DNA of 64,000 bases from Rhynchopus sp. YZ270_cl-10. Its lineage: Eukaryota > Euglenozoa > Diplonemea > Diplonemida > Diplonemidae. A program made the position numbers and the translations under genes. The notes beneath the pieces were generated by a model, which had not been told where the DNA came from, did no database searches, and worked only from the letters and a program-made list of their open reading frames with translations. Every line of letters starts with the position of its first letter. The first letter of the stretch is position 1. Positions 41,556 to 50,974 of this stretch are shown here, piece by piece. Location: the NCBI GenBank assembly GCA_964035575.1, contig OZ037885.1:1178001-1242000 (forward strand). Reading direction: 5' to 3'.

Positions 41556-42899
41556 ATGGACCCCCCTGTCCTCCAACGTGTGTTGTTGAGGTACTATCCG
41601 CCGGGGTTGACTGTGGAGCTGTTGCAGGATTGGACGCCCTTGGGGGTGTCGTGTGGTTCTGGTTCTGGTGGTGGTGGCGGTGCTTCTGGATCTTCGGGAG
41701 GCCGTGTGCGTGGGACGGTGCGGAAGAGTATAGATTTGTTGACGCTTGGGGAGGGATCGAATGTGAAGGACGTTGCGTCAGCGGTGCTGCTGCAGCACCC
41801 CTATCTTGTGGAGATGGGGGTGCAGAAGCTCCAGCACCTCCTCACCCGCCTGCAGCAGCGTCAAGGCAGCCAGGGCACCTCCTGCAAGCCCCTCTACCTC
41901 TCAAAAATGCTGCGAGCCCACATCCTCCCCCTCACAAACTGTTTTTTCAATAAGGCCGGCGACAAATTCATTACAGGAAGCTACGACCGGACCTGCAAAA
42001 TATGGGACACCAACACTGCCAGGGAGTTGGTCACCCTGGAGGGCCACAAAAACGTTGTGTATGCCATCGCCTTCAACGTTCCGTTTGGGAACCTCGTTGC
42101 GACGGGGAGCTTTGACAAGACAGCGAAGCTGTGGGACTCCACCAGTGGACAGTGCATGCACACTTGTGAAGGGCATTTGACGGAAATTGTTTGTCTCTGT
42201 TTCAACCCGCAAAGCACGGTGCTTGCGACAGGGTCGATGGACAACGCTAGCCGCCTCTGGGACGTGCAGACAGGACGTGGCCTGCACGTCCTCAAAGGCC
42301 ACGTGGCGGAGATTGTGTGCCTCTCGTTCAACCAAAGCGGCGACACCATTGTCACAGGCTCCTTCGACCACACCTGCCGTCTCTGGGACGTCCGTACCGG
42401 CCGTTCCGTCGCCACCCTCTCCGGCAGTGGCGGTGAGATCTCAAGCACACAGTTCAACTTTCGCGGCAACCTCATAGTCGCCGGCTCCATCGACCGGACC
42501 TGCCATGTGTGGGACGTGCGGTCCACGAAATGCGTCAAGGTGCTTCGTGGCCACACCGACGAAGTCTTGGACGTTGCGTTCAACGAAACCGGCAGTCAAT
42601 TTGCCACTGGAAGCGCAGACTCCACAGCGCGGGTCTACGACACCAACACCCTTGAGCTTGCGAACACCCTCACCGGGCATGTGGGTGAGGTGAGCAAGGT
42701 GTGTTTCAACCCACAGGGCACACGTCTCCTCACTGCCTCCAGCGACCGTACCTGCAAGGTGTGGCATACAACAACAGGCGCCTGCATGCAAACCCTTGAA
42801 GGGCACACCGACGAGATCTTCAGCTGTGCGTACAACTACACAGGCGACACCGTCATCACAGGGTCCAAAGACAACACATGCAGGGTGTGGCGGGAGTGA
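41556..42899 (+). CDS. DAW1: DAW1 / ODA16 outer-arm dynein assembly WD40 protein
   Basis: 447 aa, single exon, close to the usual ~415-aa family length. The N-terminus has [17 protein letters not shown] and, after a Gly/Ser insertion, [17 protein letters not shown] and a helical region, as in animal DAW1 and Chlamydomonas ODA16. [10 protein letters not shown] precedes eight WD blades (about residues 125-447) with signatures [84 protein letters not shown] and [12 protein letters not shown]. In known species this protein is an adaptor that loads outer-arm dynein onto intraflagellar transport through IFT46. Its presence indicates a motile flagellum with outer arms. The Gly/Ser-rich insert (about 30-45) is lineage-specific. 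Confidence 0.95.
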   Translation: MDPPVLQRVLLRYYPPGLTVELLQDWTPLGVSCGSGSGGGGGASGSSGGRVRGTVRKSIDLLTLGEGSNVKDVASAVLLQHPYLVEMGVQKLQHLLTRLQQRQGSQGTSCKPLYLSKMLRAHILPLTNCFFNKAGDKFITGSYDRTCKIWDTNTARELVTLEGHKNVVYAIAFNVPFGNLVATGSFDKTAKLWDSTSGQCMHTCEGHLTEIVCLCFNPQSTVLATGSMDNASRLWDVQTGRGLHVLKGHVAEIVCLSFNQSGDTIVTGSFDHTCRLWDVRTGRSVATLSGSGGEISSTQFNFRGNLIVAGSIDRTCHVWDVRSTKCVKVLRGHTDEVLDVAFNETGSQFATGSADSTARVYDTNTLELANTLTGHVGEVSKVCFNPQGTRLLTASSDRTCKVWHTTTGACMQTLEGHTDEIFSCAYNYTGDTVITGSKDNTCRVWRE

Positions 42900-43769
42900 G
42901 TCGTGCCGGAGTACTTTGCTCCACGTTTTCTGCGTTTTTTTTCTCTCTGAAAAAGACGGTCCGCCAACATATCTATCTACGACCCTGAGTACTCATTGAA
43001 GGTGTTCGTCACCAAGGACTACCGTTTTACGTCTGATGGCTGAGGGGTGTGATGTACGTCACGTCTAGCCTCCGACCTCCCCTGTCCACGTGGCTGATGG
43101 TCGTTTGCACGTTTTGCCACTTAATGCTCATTCGCAACAGCTATTGTTTTGTATCTTGAACTTCGCACGTCTCCTCTGTCTTTGCGTCTCAAAAAGCGCA
43201 TCTTTTCAACTATATTTACGACAACAACAAAACTTTTTTGCTCCAACCTATTTCCTCAAATTTTTCAGGTGGGGCCTTGGATGGTGGGTCAAGGGGTTGG
43301 CGTCACTCGGATATCCTTTTTGTGACAGAAGGCATCGCTTTCCCGTTTTGCTTCTGGTCTTGCTTGTTTCTCCCTCACGAGCAGAGTTGGCTCTCTCCCC
43401 ATCAGTAGGGTAAAACCAACCTTTCCCACGACGGTCTAAACCCAGCTTACGTTCCCTGTTAGTAGGTCCCCATATAGTGGGAATACGTGTTGAAATAGCT
43501 CGTGAACAGTTTTCGCCTAGCAGACCTGGTCAGGATTGCTACGTGGGTGTGTCGAGGTGTGTTGGTGGAGGGAACGTCGAGGGATGACAGAGCTTCGCGG
43601 ATGGCCACTTGCTCTGCCTGGTGTACAACGCAGTGTAGGCAGCGGGGCGAAGCGGCTGGCCTGCTCCTGAATTCTGTCACAGTTCTGTGTCGGCCCTCTC
43701 TCTTTGTGCACGTTGTGCCAGCATCACACCACACCCACACCCTCCAGACACCCTCTCCCGTCAGCAACA
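42900..43769. other. Spacer between DAW1 and the glycine-rich surface gene
   Basis: 870 bp without a supportable gene. A 107-codon frame at 43090-43413 and several shorter ones lack signs of coding. CCGTCAGCAACAATG precedes the next start. Confidence 0.5.
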
Positions 43770-45719
43770 ATGTTGTTTATGCTGTCTCTCACGGCATGCA
43801 TGGTGCTGGCCGATACAGCCCTCGACCCTGTAGCCATCATGCACGAACACACAACACTCAGGTTCGGAGTGGAGCAGCGGTACTGGTATCTCTTTGTCGG
43901 GGCACAGACGTACACCGTTCCTGAAGGTGTCAGCTTCATTGGTGTTGTTGCTGGTGCTCCAGCGAACGGGCTGAAGAACGTGCAAGCGAAACCATCTGGT
44001 GGTGTTAGTGTGGGTACGTTGCGTGTCACCCCGGGGCAGGTGCTTTATGTCATGGTGGGTGAGGCCGGCGGACCGGACTACGGAGGGTGGAACGGAGGGG
44101 CAGCGGGGCAGCTGTGCAGTGGCAGTGGTGCAACAGACATCCGCACAGATGTGGACGACCTGGACTCGAGACTGATTGTGGCAGGTGGTGCAGGAGGGTA
44201 CGGCTCTGACGGCGGGGGTGATGGCGGTGGTGATACTGGTGGTGTGGGTCTTGGGTGTCAGAATGCAGCCGACCACGGGGGTACGCAGACCCAGGGAGGT
44301 CTCTTTGGAACGGGTGCTGCAGGATCCTTCGGGAAAGGTGGTGAATGTACGGGATTCCATCATCATGATTGCACAGGTGGTGGTGGTGGCTGGTACGGCG
44401 GAGGTGGTGGAACTAGTGGTTGTGAAGGAGGTGGCGGAGGCTCGGGTCACATTGCAAGTAGCGTGATCAATGGGACAACAACTGCAGGGCAGAACCCATC
44501 AATCGGCTTCATGTACATTGTGGCCTTGTACCCAAGGGTAGACCCTGCAGCCATCATGCACGAACACACAACACTCGCGTTCGGAGAGGAGAAGACGTAC
44601 ACCTGCATCAACGATACACAGACGTACACCGTCCCTGCAGGTGTCAGCTTCATTGGTGTTGTTGCTGTTGGCCCTCGTGGGTCCGACGCAGTAAACGGCT
44701 GCGTGCCTCCCTGTGGTGGCGTCAGTGCAGGTGTTCTTGCAGTGACTCCAGGGCAGCTGTTTCATGTCATGGTGGGTGGTGTGGGTTCTACTGTTCCTGG
44801 CTTTGACGTTCCTCCTGTTGGTTGGAATGGTGGTGGTATTGGAAGACCCAGGGGTGCAAGTGGGAGCGGTGCAACAGACATCAGGACAAATGTTGCTGAC
44901 TTGCACACCAGACTGATTGTGGCAGGTGGTGGAGGTGGGTCACAGACAAATGGCATGGCGGGAGGCATTGGTGGTGGTGAGAACGGAGGTGATGCGTGTC
45001 CCAGTAGCTGGAGTGGCACCTCCCCCAATGGTTCCTGGGGGGGGAACCAGACACACGGGGGCAACTTCGGGAATACTGGTGCAGGGTCCTTTGGCCAAGG
45101 TGGGGGGGGCACATTCACATTTGCTTGTGGTGGTGGTGGTGGTTGGTATGGTGGAGGTGCCCCAACGGCATACACACGTGCCGATGAATGTGACTCTGGT
45201 GGTGGAGGCTCAGGCCACATTGCAAGCAGTGTGATCAACGGCACGATGATGGCGGGACAGAACCCATATGAAGGGTTAATGTACATTGTGGCCTTGTACA
45301 CAGGACAGGAGACAGATGCACCACCTACAGCAGTGCCGACACAAGCACCTCCAACGGCTTTCCCAACAGCAGTTCCAACAGCAGTGCCAACAGCAGTGCC
45401 AACAGCAGTGCCAACAGCAGTGCCAACAGCAGTGCCAACGCCTGTCCCAACAGCAGTGCCAACATCAGTTCCAACAGCAGTGCCGCCAACACCTTCACCG
45501 CCCACACCTACGCCACAAACACTGTCACCACCAACTTCTCCTGATGAAGGTGGACTACCAACTGTTGCCATTGCAGGGATAGTGACCGGTGTGCTGTTGA
45601 TGGGTGCTGCGGTGGTGGCGTTAGTGGTGTGCTTGCGCAACCGTGGCAGGGACACGTCGCTGCATGGGTATGAGGAGGAAATGGATGATGACACGTCGAG
45701 TATGTCAGACCACGCCTAG
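43770..45719 (+). CDS. Single-pass surface protein with two glycine-rich domains
   Basis: 649 aa. ATG 43770 begins a signal peptide (MLFMLSLTACMVLADT). Two tandem ~240-residue units (about 20-250 and 253-525) each run from PxAIMHEHTTL..FG through TYTVP.GVSFIGVVA, GSGATDIRT, RLIVAGG.GG, and GGGGGWYGGG to GGSGHIASSVINGT. This is the pattern of the glycine-rich domain family seen in ALK/LTK receptor ectodomains and many protist and bacterial surface proteins. A stalk of PTAV repeats (about 530-590) leads to one membrane helix (VAIAGIVTGVLLMGAAVVAL) and a short acidic tail. There is no kinase. It is probably an adhesion or matrix protein of the plasma membrane. The two units arose by internal duplication. 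Confidence 0.88.
   Translation: MLFMLSLTACMVLADTALDPVAIMHEHTTLRFGVEQRYWYLFVGAQTYTVPEGVSFIGVVAGAPANGLKNVQAKPSGGVSVGTLRVTPGQVLYVMVGEAGGPDYGGWNGGAAGQLCSGSGATDIRTDVDDLDSRLIVAGGAGGYGSDGGGDGGGDTGGVGLGCQNAADHGGTQTQGGLFGTGAAGSFGKGGECTGFHHHDCTGGGGGWYGGGGGTSGCEGGGGGSGHIASSVINGTTTAGQNPSIGFMYIVALYPRVDPAAIMHEHTTLAFGEEKTYTCINDTQTYTVPAGVSFIGVVAVGPRGSDAVNGCVPPCGGVSAGVLAVTPGQLFHVMVGGVGSTVPGFDVPPVGWNGGGIGRPRGASGSGATDIRTNVADLHTRLIVAGGGGGSQTNGMAGGIGGGENGGDACPSSWSGTSPNGSWGGNQTHGGNFGNTGAGSFGQGGGGTFTFACGGGGGWYGGGAPTAYTRADECDSGGGGSGHIASSVINGTMMAGQNPYEGLMYIVALYTGQETDAPPTAVPTQAPPTAFPTAVPTAVPTAVPTAVPTAVPTAVPTPVPTAVPTSVPTAVPPTPSPPTPTPQTLSPPTSPDEGGLPTVAIAGIVTGVLLMGAAVVALVVCLRNRGRDTSLHGYEEEMDDDTSSMSDHA
45360..45490 (+). 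repeat. (CCAACAGCAGTG)n coding repeat, PTAV stalk
   Basis: About ten copies of a 12-bp unit within the glycine-rich surface gene, specifying V-P-T-A units between ectodomain and membrane helix. Confidence 0.9.
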
Positions 45720-46834
45720 CCTTGGTCACGATCATCAGGATGAGTGCGTTCTATCTATACATTGCCGTGTGTTGTGTTGTGACACTTTGCCCCCGCTTTT
45801 GGAATCAACAGAAGGTACGTTATGTTATGATTCTTTGATGTAGGTTGATGTGTGCGCAAGGGGCACATGTTCATCATACACGTTTTCTCTTTTTCTGTAT
45901 AGAAGGTCCTTGTACTTTCTCTTCTTTGATTTGAAAGTAGATGTCACTTACGGGTATTATGAAGCTAGATTTTTTCATTCAAATCACCCTTTTTATCACT
46001 CTTTTTGTAAACGTTCTTTTCTGAACTGTTGAACAGCAATTCAGGACTCGTGTTTTCTAAGATCTCATAAATGGCTCTTCCCAGACACCACATCCTTTCT
46101 CCCCTTCAAAGGTGTGAACTGTCTGCAGAAGACGGCCAACTGGTTTTTAGGAAATGTTTGCGTTGCTTATTGTTTTGTGTCATGGTTTCGCTGTTCAGTG
46201 TTGCTTCGACCCAGCTAAAAATAATACTTTCGACTGACTTTTTTTAGTCTGCCAGACTTTTCGGAGTCTGCCAGACTAAAAAAAAAGTCTGGCGAGAAAA
46301 AAAAGTCTGGCAGACTCCAGACTTTTTTTTTGAAAATCTGAAAAGTCTGCCAGACTCTGCCAGCCTACCATCTATCCTCCGACTCACTGTCGCTGGAAAA
46401 ATCTGATATATTTTTTGTTTTTTTTTTTGAAGAGTTTTCTTAAAAAATTGCCGTACTTCCTGACTGGACCCACCCCTCTTTTTTCCTCCAAAAATGATCC
46501 CGTTTCCCTAATTTCCCTAAATTTTGGAGTTTTGAGGACCCTCCAGATATTATATTTGAGTTGGGTTTTATGAGACCCATACTATCTTCGTGGTGCATTT
46601 GCTGGCGACTTCATCAGAGGGGAGGCGTAGTCACTTTCCTTGACGGAATTGCTTCGGCTGTTTCCTTCAGCTCCCGCCTTCTCCTTGAGCTCGTGCGAGA
46701 CGGGGAATAGTGCTCAAAGGCAGCAGTGGTGTGCTGTGCCAGGCACACCCCTTTCGTACCGTGCTCCTATGATGAACAAGACCACCCCTACACCCCACAG
46801 GTTATTTTAACACACATATCCTCTTCGTTTCCCG
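45720..46834. other. Spacer with palindromic AGTCTGCCAGACT cluster
   Basis: It carries a 3'-flank motif (GGGGCACATGTTCATCAT, about 45858). At 46235-46365 several direct and inverted copies of AGTCTGCCAGACT separated by A- and T-runs can form strong hairpins. CCCACAG ends at 46800, 35 nt before the next ATG. No gene seen. Confidence 0.55.
46794..46800 (+). promoter_or_regulatory. Candidate 3' splice acceptor (CCCACAG) before ankyrin gene
   Basis: The pyrimidine/C-rich ACCCCTACACCCCACAG ends 34 nt before ATG 46835. No upstream coding exon is seen. Confidence 0.4.
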
Positions 46835-48679
46835 ATGTCGCTACGCGAACAGAAGATGGCAACGAAGGAGCTCCGGGGTGATGTGGAGGGGCTTGCGGCT
46901 AGGGTTGCGGTGCTCGAACGCAGCATGCCACCACCACCAGCCTCTGCCTCCACCTGCGACGCACTTCTCGCCTCTCAGGAGCAGGCTGCTGGGGAGCGCT
47001 TCAGCATGGCCACGTCTATCGCCCAGAACCATGAGAGCATTGCAGTCGTGGTGGCGGGTGGCGAGGCTTTGGGCGAACGACTGGCAAGGATTGAGGCTGC
47101 CGTTGCGTCGATGGCCTCCCCTGTGCATGGGTACGATGCACCGCCAGATGCAACGCCAAATGCACCACTGCACGGACACACAGAGGACGCCGCCAGGGTG
47201 CCTGCACCGGACAGTGTGGATATCGAGGAAGACGTCTTCACCGCAGTGCGTTTGGTGCACAACGATGCGGTCGTGCGCTACTTCGCAAAGGGTGGGAGTC
47301 CGAACGCACACCAAGAAGGGGTCAGCCTCGTGAAATTCGCGGTTGCCTGCGACAACGTGGCTGCCCTGGAAACGATCATGGCGCACCACCCTCCACTCCA
47401 GCAGTTGGTCCCCCCGTTCACGATGCCGGGCAAGACGCTGTCGCCCCTCATTGAGGCAGTGAACGCCGCATCTCCGCGCGCATTGCAAACGATGCTTGCG
47501 GAGTGGGGCACGCTGCTGTCGGAGAGGTCGAAGCTGTGCCTCCTGGTGTGCGCTCTGGAGGTGGATTCGCTGGAGTGTGCAGAGGTTGTGATGGAGCTGG
47601 GGATCGTCACTGAGAACAACTACGCCTTTGACGTTGTGTCGCCTGCTGGCGTGAGGTTGGTCTGGGGGCGTGGCGGAACGGACACCTGGTGTGACGGATT
47701 GGGTTCGCCGTTGTGTGCCAAGCTTGCAGCAGGCCTGCCGGACGTGGTGTGCGCGATGATAGAGATGGGTGCGTCTGCGGAGTCGGTGTCTGTGGACGGT
47801 AGTACCGCGTTGGTGCTTGCGTGCAGGGCGCGTGCTTCTGGTGTAGTGAAGGCGTTGTTGGCAGCAGGGGCGGACCCGACCAAGGAGTGCAAGCTGCAAG
47901 GCGATCTGGTGACCCCGCTGCTGGCGTGTCTGCCAAGTGTGGCGGGGTGGAACGTAGGGCAAGCGGATAACGTGGTGGTAAGCAGTGCGAGTGTCGCGCT
48001 TGCGTCGCTCATCATCGGTGCAGAGCGCCCAGAGGGAATGCGCATGAATGTGGCTGCTGAGAGCGGCGCGCTGCGTGTCGCTTGTGCGGCGGGCTCGGGT
48101 AAGCTGCTGGCGCTGATCCTTGCAGGCAGCAACGTGGAGGAGCTGTTCATGCGCACGCCGCCAGGCAGTCTGAACGGCTTGGCTGCGACGGTGAAGGCGC
48201 AGTGGGGGGAGGGGGAGATCCCACACAGCGAAGCTATGAGGGCCGCGGGGCACCATGTGTTGCAGCCGCTGCAGATGGGGCAGATGGGGCAGCCACCTCA
48301 AATGACGGGGCAGCCGCAGCCGCCTCAGATGGGGCAGCCACCTCAGATGGGGGGGCCGCAGCCACCTCAGATGCAGCCGCCTCAGATGATGGGGCAGCGC
48401 CACATGCCCTACCCCCCGATGCCCTACCCCATGCCGTACCCAATGTGTCCACCTCCGCAGTACATCCAGAGGCGTCACCACCACCACCACCATCACCATC
48501 AACTCCCGCACCAGCACCATCACCAGCACCAGCACAAGCACTCGCACCGTGATGCCGCCTCGTGGCGAGTCGGTGGCACACAGCCGCCGCAGCAGCAGCA
48601 GCAGCAGCAGGCACAGGCGGCAATGCGCGGTGACGATATGCCCGCACCGTGCCAGACGCAGGCAGGCGAGGAGGAGTGA
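46835..48679 (+). CDS. Coiled-coil / ankyrin-repeat protein with Gln-Pro- and His-rich tail
   Basis: 614 aa, single exon, no signal peptide. Residues about 10-95 contain two short heptad-rich helices (TKELRGDVEGLAARVAVLER and GERLARIEAAVASM). From about 135 to 450 there are degenerate ankyrin-type repeats; the clearest is SVDGSTALVLACRARASGVV followed by KALLAAGADPTKE. Residues about 475-535 are repeats of QPPQM(M/G)GQ, followed by a His-rich segment (about 548-570) and a Gln run. Ankyrin repeats usually mediate protein binding; the tail is probably disordered. A 705-codon frame on the opposite strand is a shadow produced by GC-rich codons. No specific function can be assigned. Confidence 0.8.
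   Translation: MSLREQKMATKELRGDVEGLAARVAVLERSMPPPPASASTCDALLASQEQAAGERFSMATSIAQNHESIAVVVAGGEALGERLARIEAAVASMASPVHGYDAPPDATPNAPLHGHTEDAARVPAPDSVDIEEDVFTAVRLVHNDAVVRYFAKGGSPNAHQEGVSLVKFAVACDNVAALETIMAHHPPLQQLVPPFTMPGKTLSPLIEAVNAASPRALQTMLAEWGTLLSERSKLCLLVCALEVDSLECAEVVMELGIVTENNYAFDVVSPAGVRLVWGRGGTDTWCDGLGSPLCAKLAAGLPDVVCAMIEMGASAESVSVDGSTALVLACRARASGVVKALLAAGADPTKECKLQGDLVTPLLACLPSVAGWNVGQADNVVVSSASVALASLIIGAERPEGMRMNVAAESGALRVACAAGSGKLLALILAGSNVEELFMRTPPGSLNGLAATVKAQWGEGEIPHSEAMRAAGHHVLQPLQMGQMGQPPQMTGQPQPPQMGQPPQMGGPQPPQMQPPQMMGQRHMPYPPMPYPMPYPMCPPPQYIQRRHHHHHHHHQLPHQHHHQHQHKHSHRDAASWRVGGTQPPQQQQQQQAQAAMRGDDMPAPCQTQAGEEE
48280..48610 (+). repeat. Coding low-complexity tract (Gln/Pro/Met, His, Gln repeats)
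   Basis: Imperfect GATGGGGCAGCCACCTCA units (48270-48400), CAC-rich (48475-48550) and CAG runs (48590-48612) at the 3' end of the ankyrin gene. Confidence 0.85.
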
Positions 48680-50974
48680 TGCCCTGCACTGCGTCAAAGG
48701 AAGGAGAACACAGGACGGCACCTGCACCCCCGACGATGACGGACAGTCACACCCTTTTTTTTTTTGCAGTGGATATTTTTGGCGCGAACCGTCACACCCC
48801 CCCAACATGGATGAGGTGTTTTGCAAGCCCATTACATTCCTGCTCCTTTTTGAAAAGGTATTGAAAGGCATTTCCCTTTCAAGCTTCCTTTTTGTGTTTT
48901 TTTCTCTCCCTAACGACTTTGACTGTCCTTGTCTCGTATGGACACAGGCACCGAGCACTGTGTGAATTTGTGAGCCAAACCCCCATTTTTTTGTTCTTCC
49001 TCTCTTCCTCTTCCTCCCTGTGTTTTTTTTTTTTTTTTGTGACGCAAAGAACTAGCAGATGTGATGCATGATAAGAGGCAAAAGGATGGAAAATACAGCA
49101 AATTGGTATTTTGTTCTTACCACCATCCAGACGGGCCTGAATGCAAAACGGACGCTAGAAAGTAAAGAACACTTTTTTTTCTTCTTCGTTTGATTACCCT
49201 CTTTTTTCCAGGGGAAAAACAAAAAGAAAAAGGGCAGAAAACATCCCCTCATTCTTTCTGATGATGCATTGAAAGTTTATGAAAAATCCCTCTTTTTTTT
49301 GTTTTTCGATGACTAAGCACATGAGGCTTAGAATCATCTGACAAACGAGTTTTTTCTTTTCTTTTCTTTTCTTTTCTTTTTTTGTGTTCTTTTTTGCAAG
49401 GCTCACGTCACAACCCCCTTTTTTCCCATATTTTTTCCCTCCCAACCAAAGAGAAATAGGGAAGTGCAGATCACCCTAGGGTTTCTGCACTAAAGTTTTC
49501 AAGAAACAAAACGAAAAGCAAGCACAAAAAAAGTGGCGCATGCACTAAAAATACAACAAAAAAAAACAAAAAAACACATATTTCCAAACAATAGTGTGGC
49601 GACCACAAATAGTTTCATGCAAAGCGACAATCCTGTTTCTCTTATTAAAAAACAAACAAAAATCACAAAAAAAAAAAAAAAGCAAACACAATAAACCACA
49701 ATAAAAGCAAACAAAAACATCTAAAAAAAACGCAAACAAAAACTCTACCAGTAATATCCAATACAACACAAAACAAGAAAAAGCGAGGCCTATCTCGGTA
49801 GGCGAAGTCGCATTGTCGATACAAAAAAGCAAAAAAAAACAAAAAACAAAAAACAAAAAACACAAAAAAAACAAACGAACAAACAAACAAAAAACACAAA
49901 GTGATTGTCAACACAACAAAAACTGATCATTTTTAACAATTTTTCAATTTTAAAAAAAATTAGCAAAAAAAAATAAAATGCGCCCCGGCATGGCCCTTCG
50001 GTTGCATAAAACTAAGTAACTACTATTTTCCTCAATTCTTCATTTTTTTTTTTTTTTGTTTTCTTTCCCCCCCTTTTTTATTTATTTTTCTTTTTTCCTC
50101 TACCTTCCTCGTAGAGTTGAGTGACCTTATTTGTTTTCTCTCCCCCCTCCCATATTTTCTCCCCCTTTAGTTTTCCTTTTTCATTTTTTTTTTATAGTAC
50201 CTCTGATTTCAGGGTACCTTCTTGGTGCCCCCCTTCTCGGCTTTTTTTTTTGAGAGGTAGATTAGGGAATGTGTATCTCTAGTATCAAAGCCATATTGTC
50301 CTTAGGTTGCGTTTTCTTTTAATTTTTTGTTGAAAAAAAAAAAAAAATAGATTATGAAGAGTGGGATGTACTCCGGTAATTCACCTCTTTTCAAAATATT
50401 TTTTTTTTCTTGTCCTTTTCATTTTCATTTTCTTTTTTTCCTTTTATCTTGCTCTTTGTTCTTGACCTTCAAAGAAAAACAAAATATACCACTTTCCCCC
50501 TTTATATTACCGCCTCCCATACTCCTCCTCTTCCTCCTTCCGCTTCACAAATTTCAGATTCGGTTCTCATAGAAAAAGTGATTAGTGACGGACCCGACAG
50601 AAACAGCAATGCTCCCTCCATTGAATTCAGGGCACGCCTGCAGTGCCATTTCCACCACAGACTTCTCACATTGTGGGGTAGGTGTGTGCAGCGTTGAAGT
50701 TCACAGTGACCTTGTCGCCACTCACACTGTCAACAACAGACTTGAAGAGGCGTATTTGGGCCAGGATGCATCCCAGGTACGATGTGTGGCGTGTCTGTGC
50801 AGCGCTCGACAGAATTGTTATCGTTAATCACTTCTTCTTTCTCTACCACTTCTTCGGCACTCTCCTAGGTTGCATTTTGTTCACTACACTTCACCCCACA
50901 GACAGAGAAGTATTTTTTAAAATACATTGCGGAGGAAGCCAAATAGTGTTCGCATCTTTGAGACGTGTGTGAGG
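48680..50974. other. Gene-poor AT-rich spacer, 2.3 kb
   Basis: Mostly homopolymer and simple-sequence tracts: (CTTTT)n near 49355-49385, and A/C-rich 49500-49970 with many CAAAAAACA-like runs. It contains one GAGGCTTAGAATCATCTGA motif at about 49313. CCCACAG ends at 50901, 73 nt before the cyclase ATG. No gene supported. Confidence 0.55.

Noticed and set aside
46841-48958. 705-codon frame on the - strand opposite the ankyrin gene
   Set aside because: It is a shadow of GC-rich codons on the + strand. Its peptide is Arg/His/Leu-rich without domains, while the + frame has ankyrin-type repeats and ATG context.
50927-50974. 16-codon extension of the cyclase frames upstream of ATG
   Set aside because: The extension begins with TTG, so ATG 50975 (and 53273, 55526) is used, although conservation of the extension leaves a spliced upstream exon possible.
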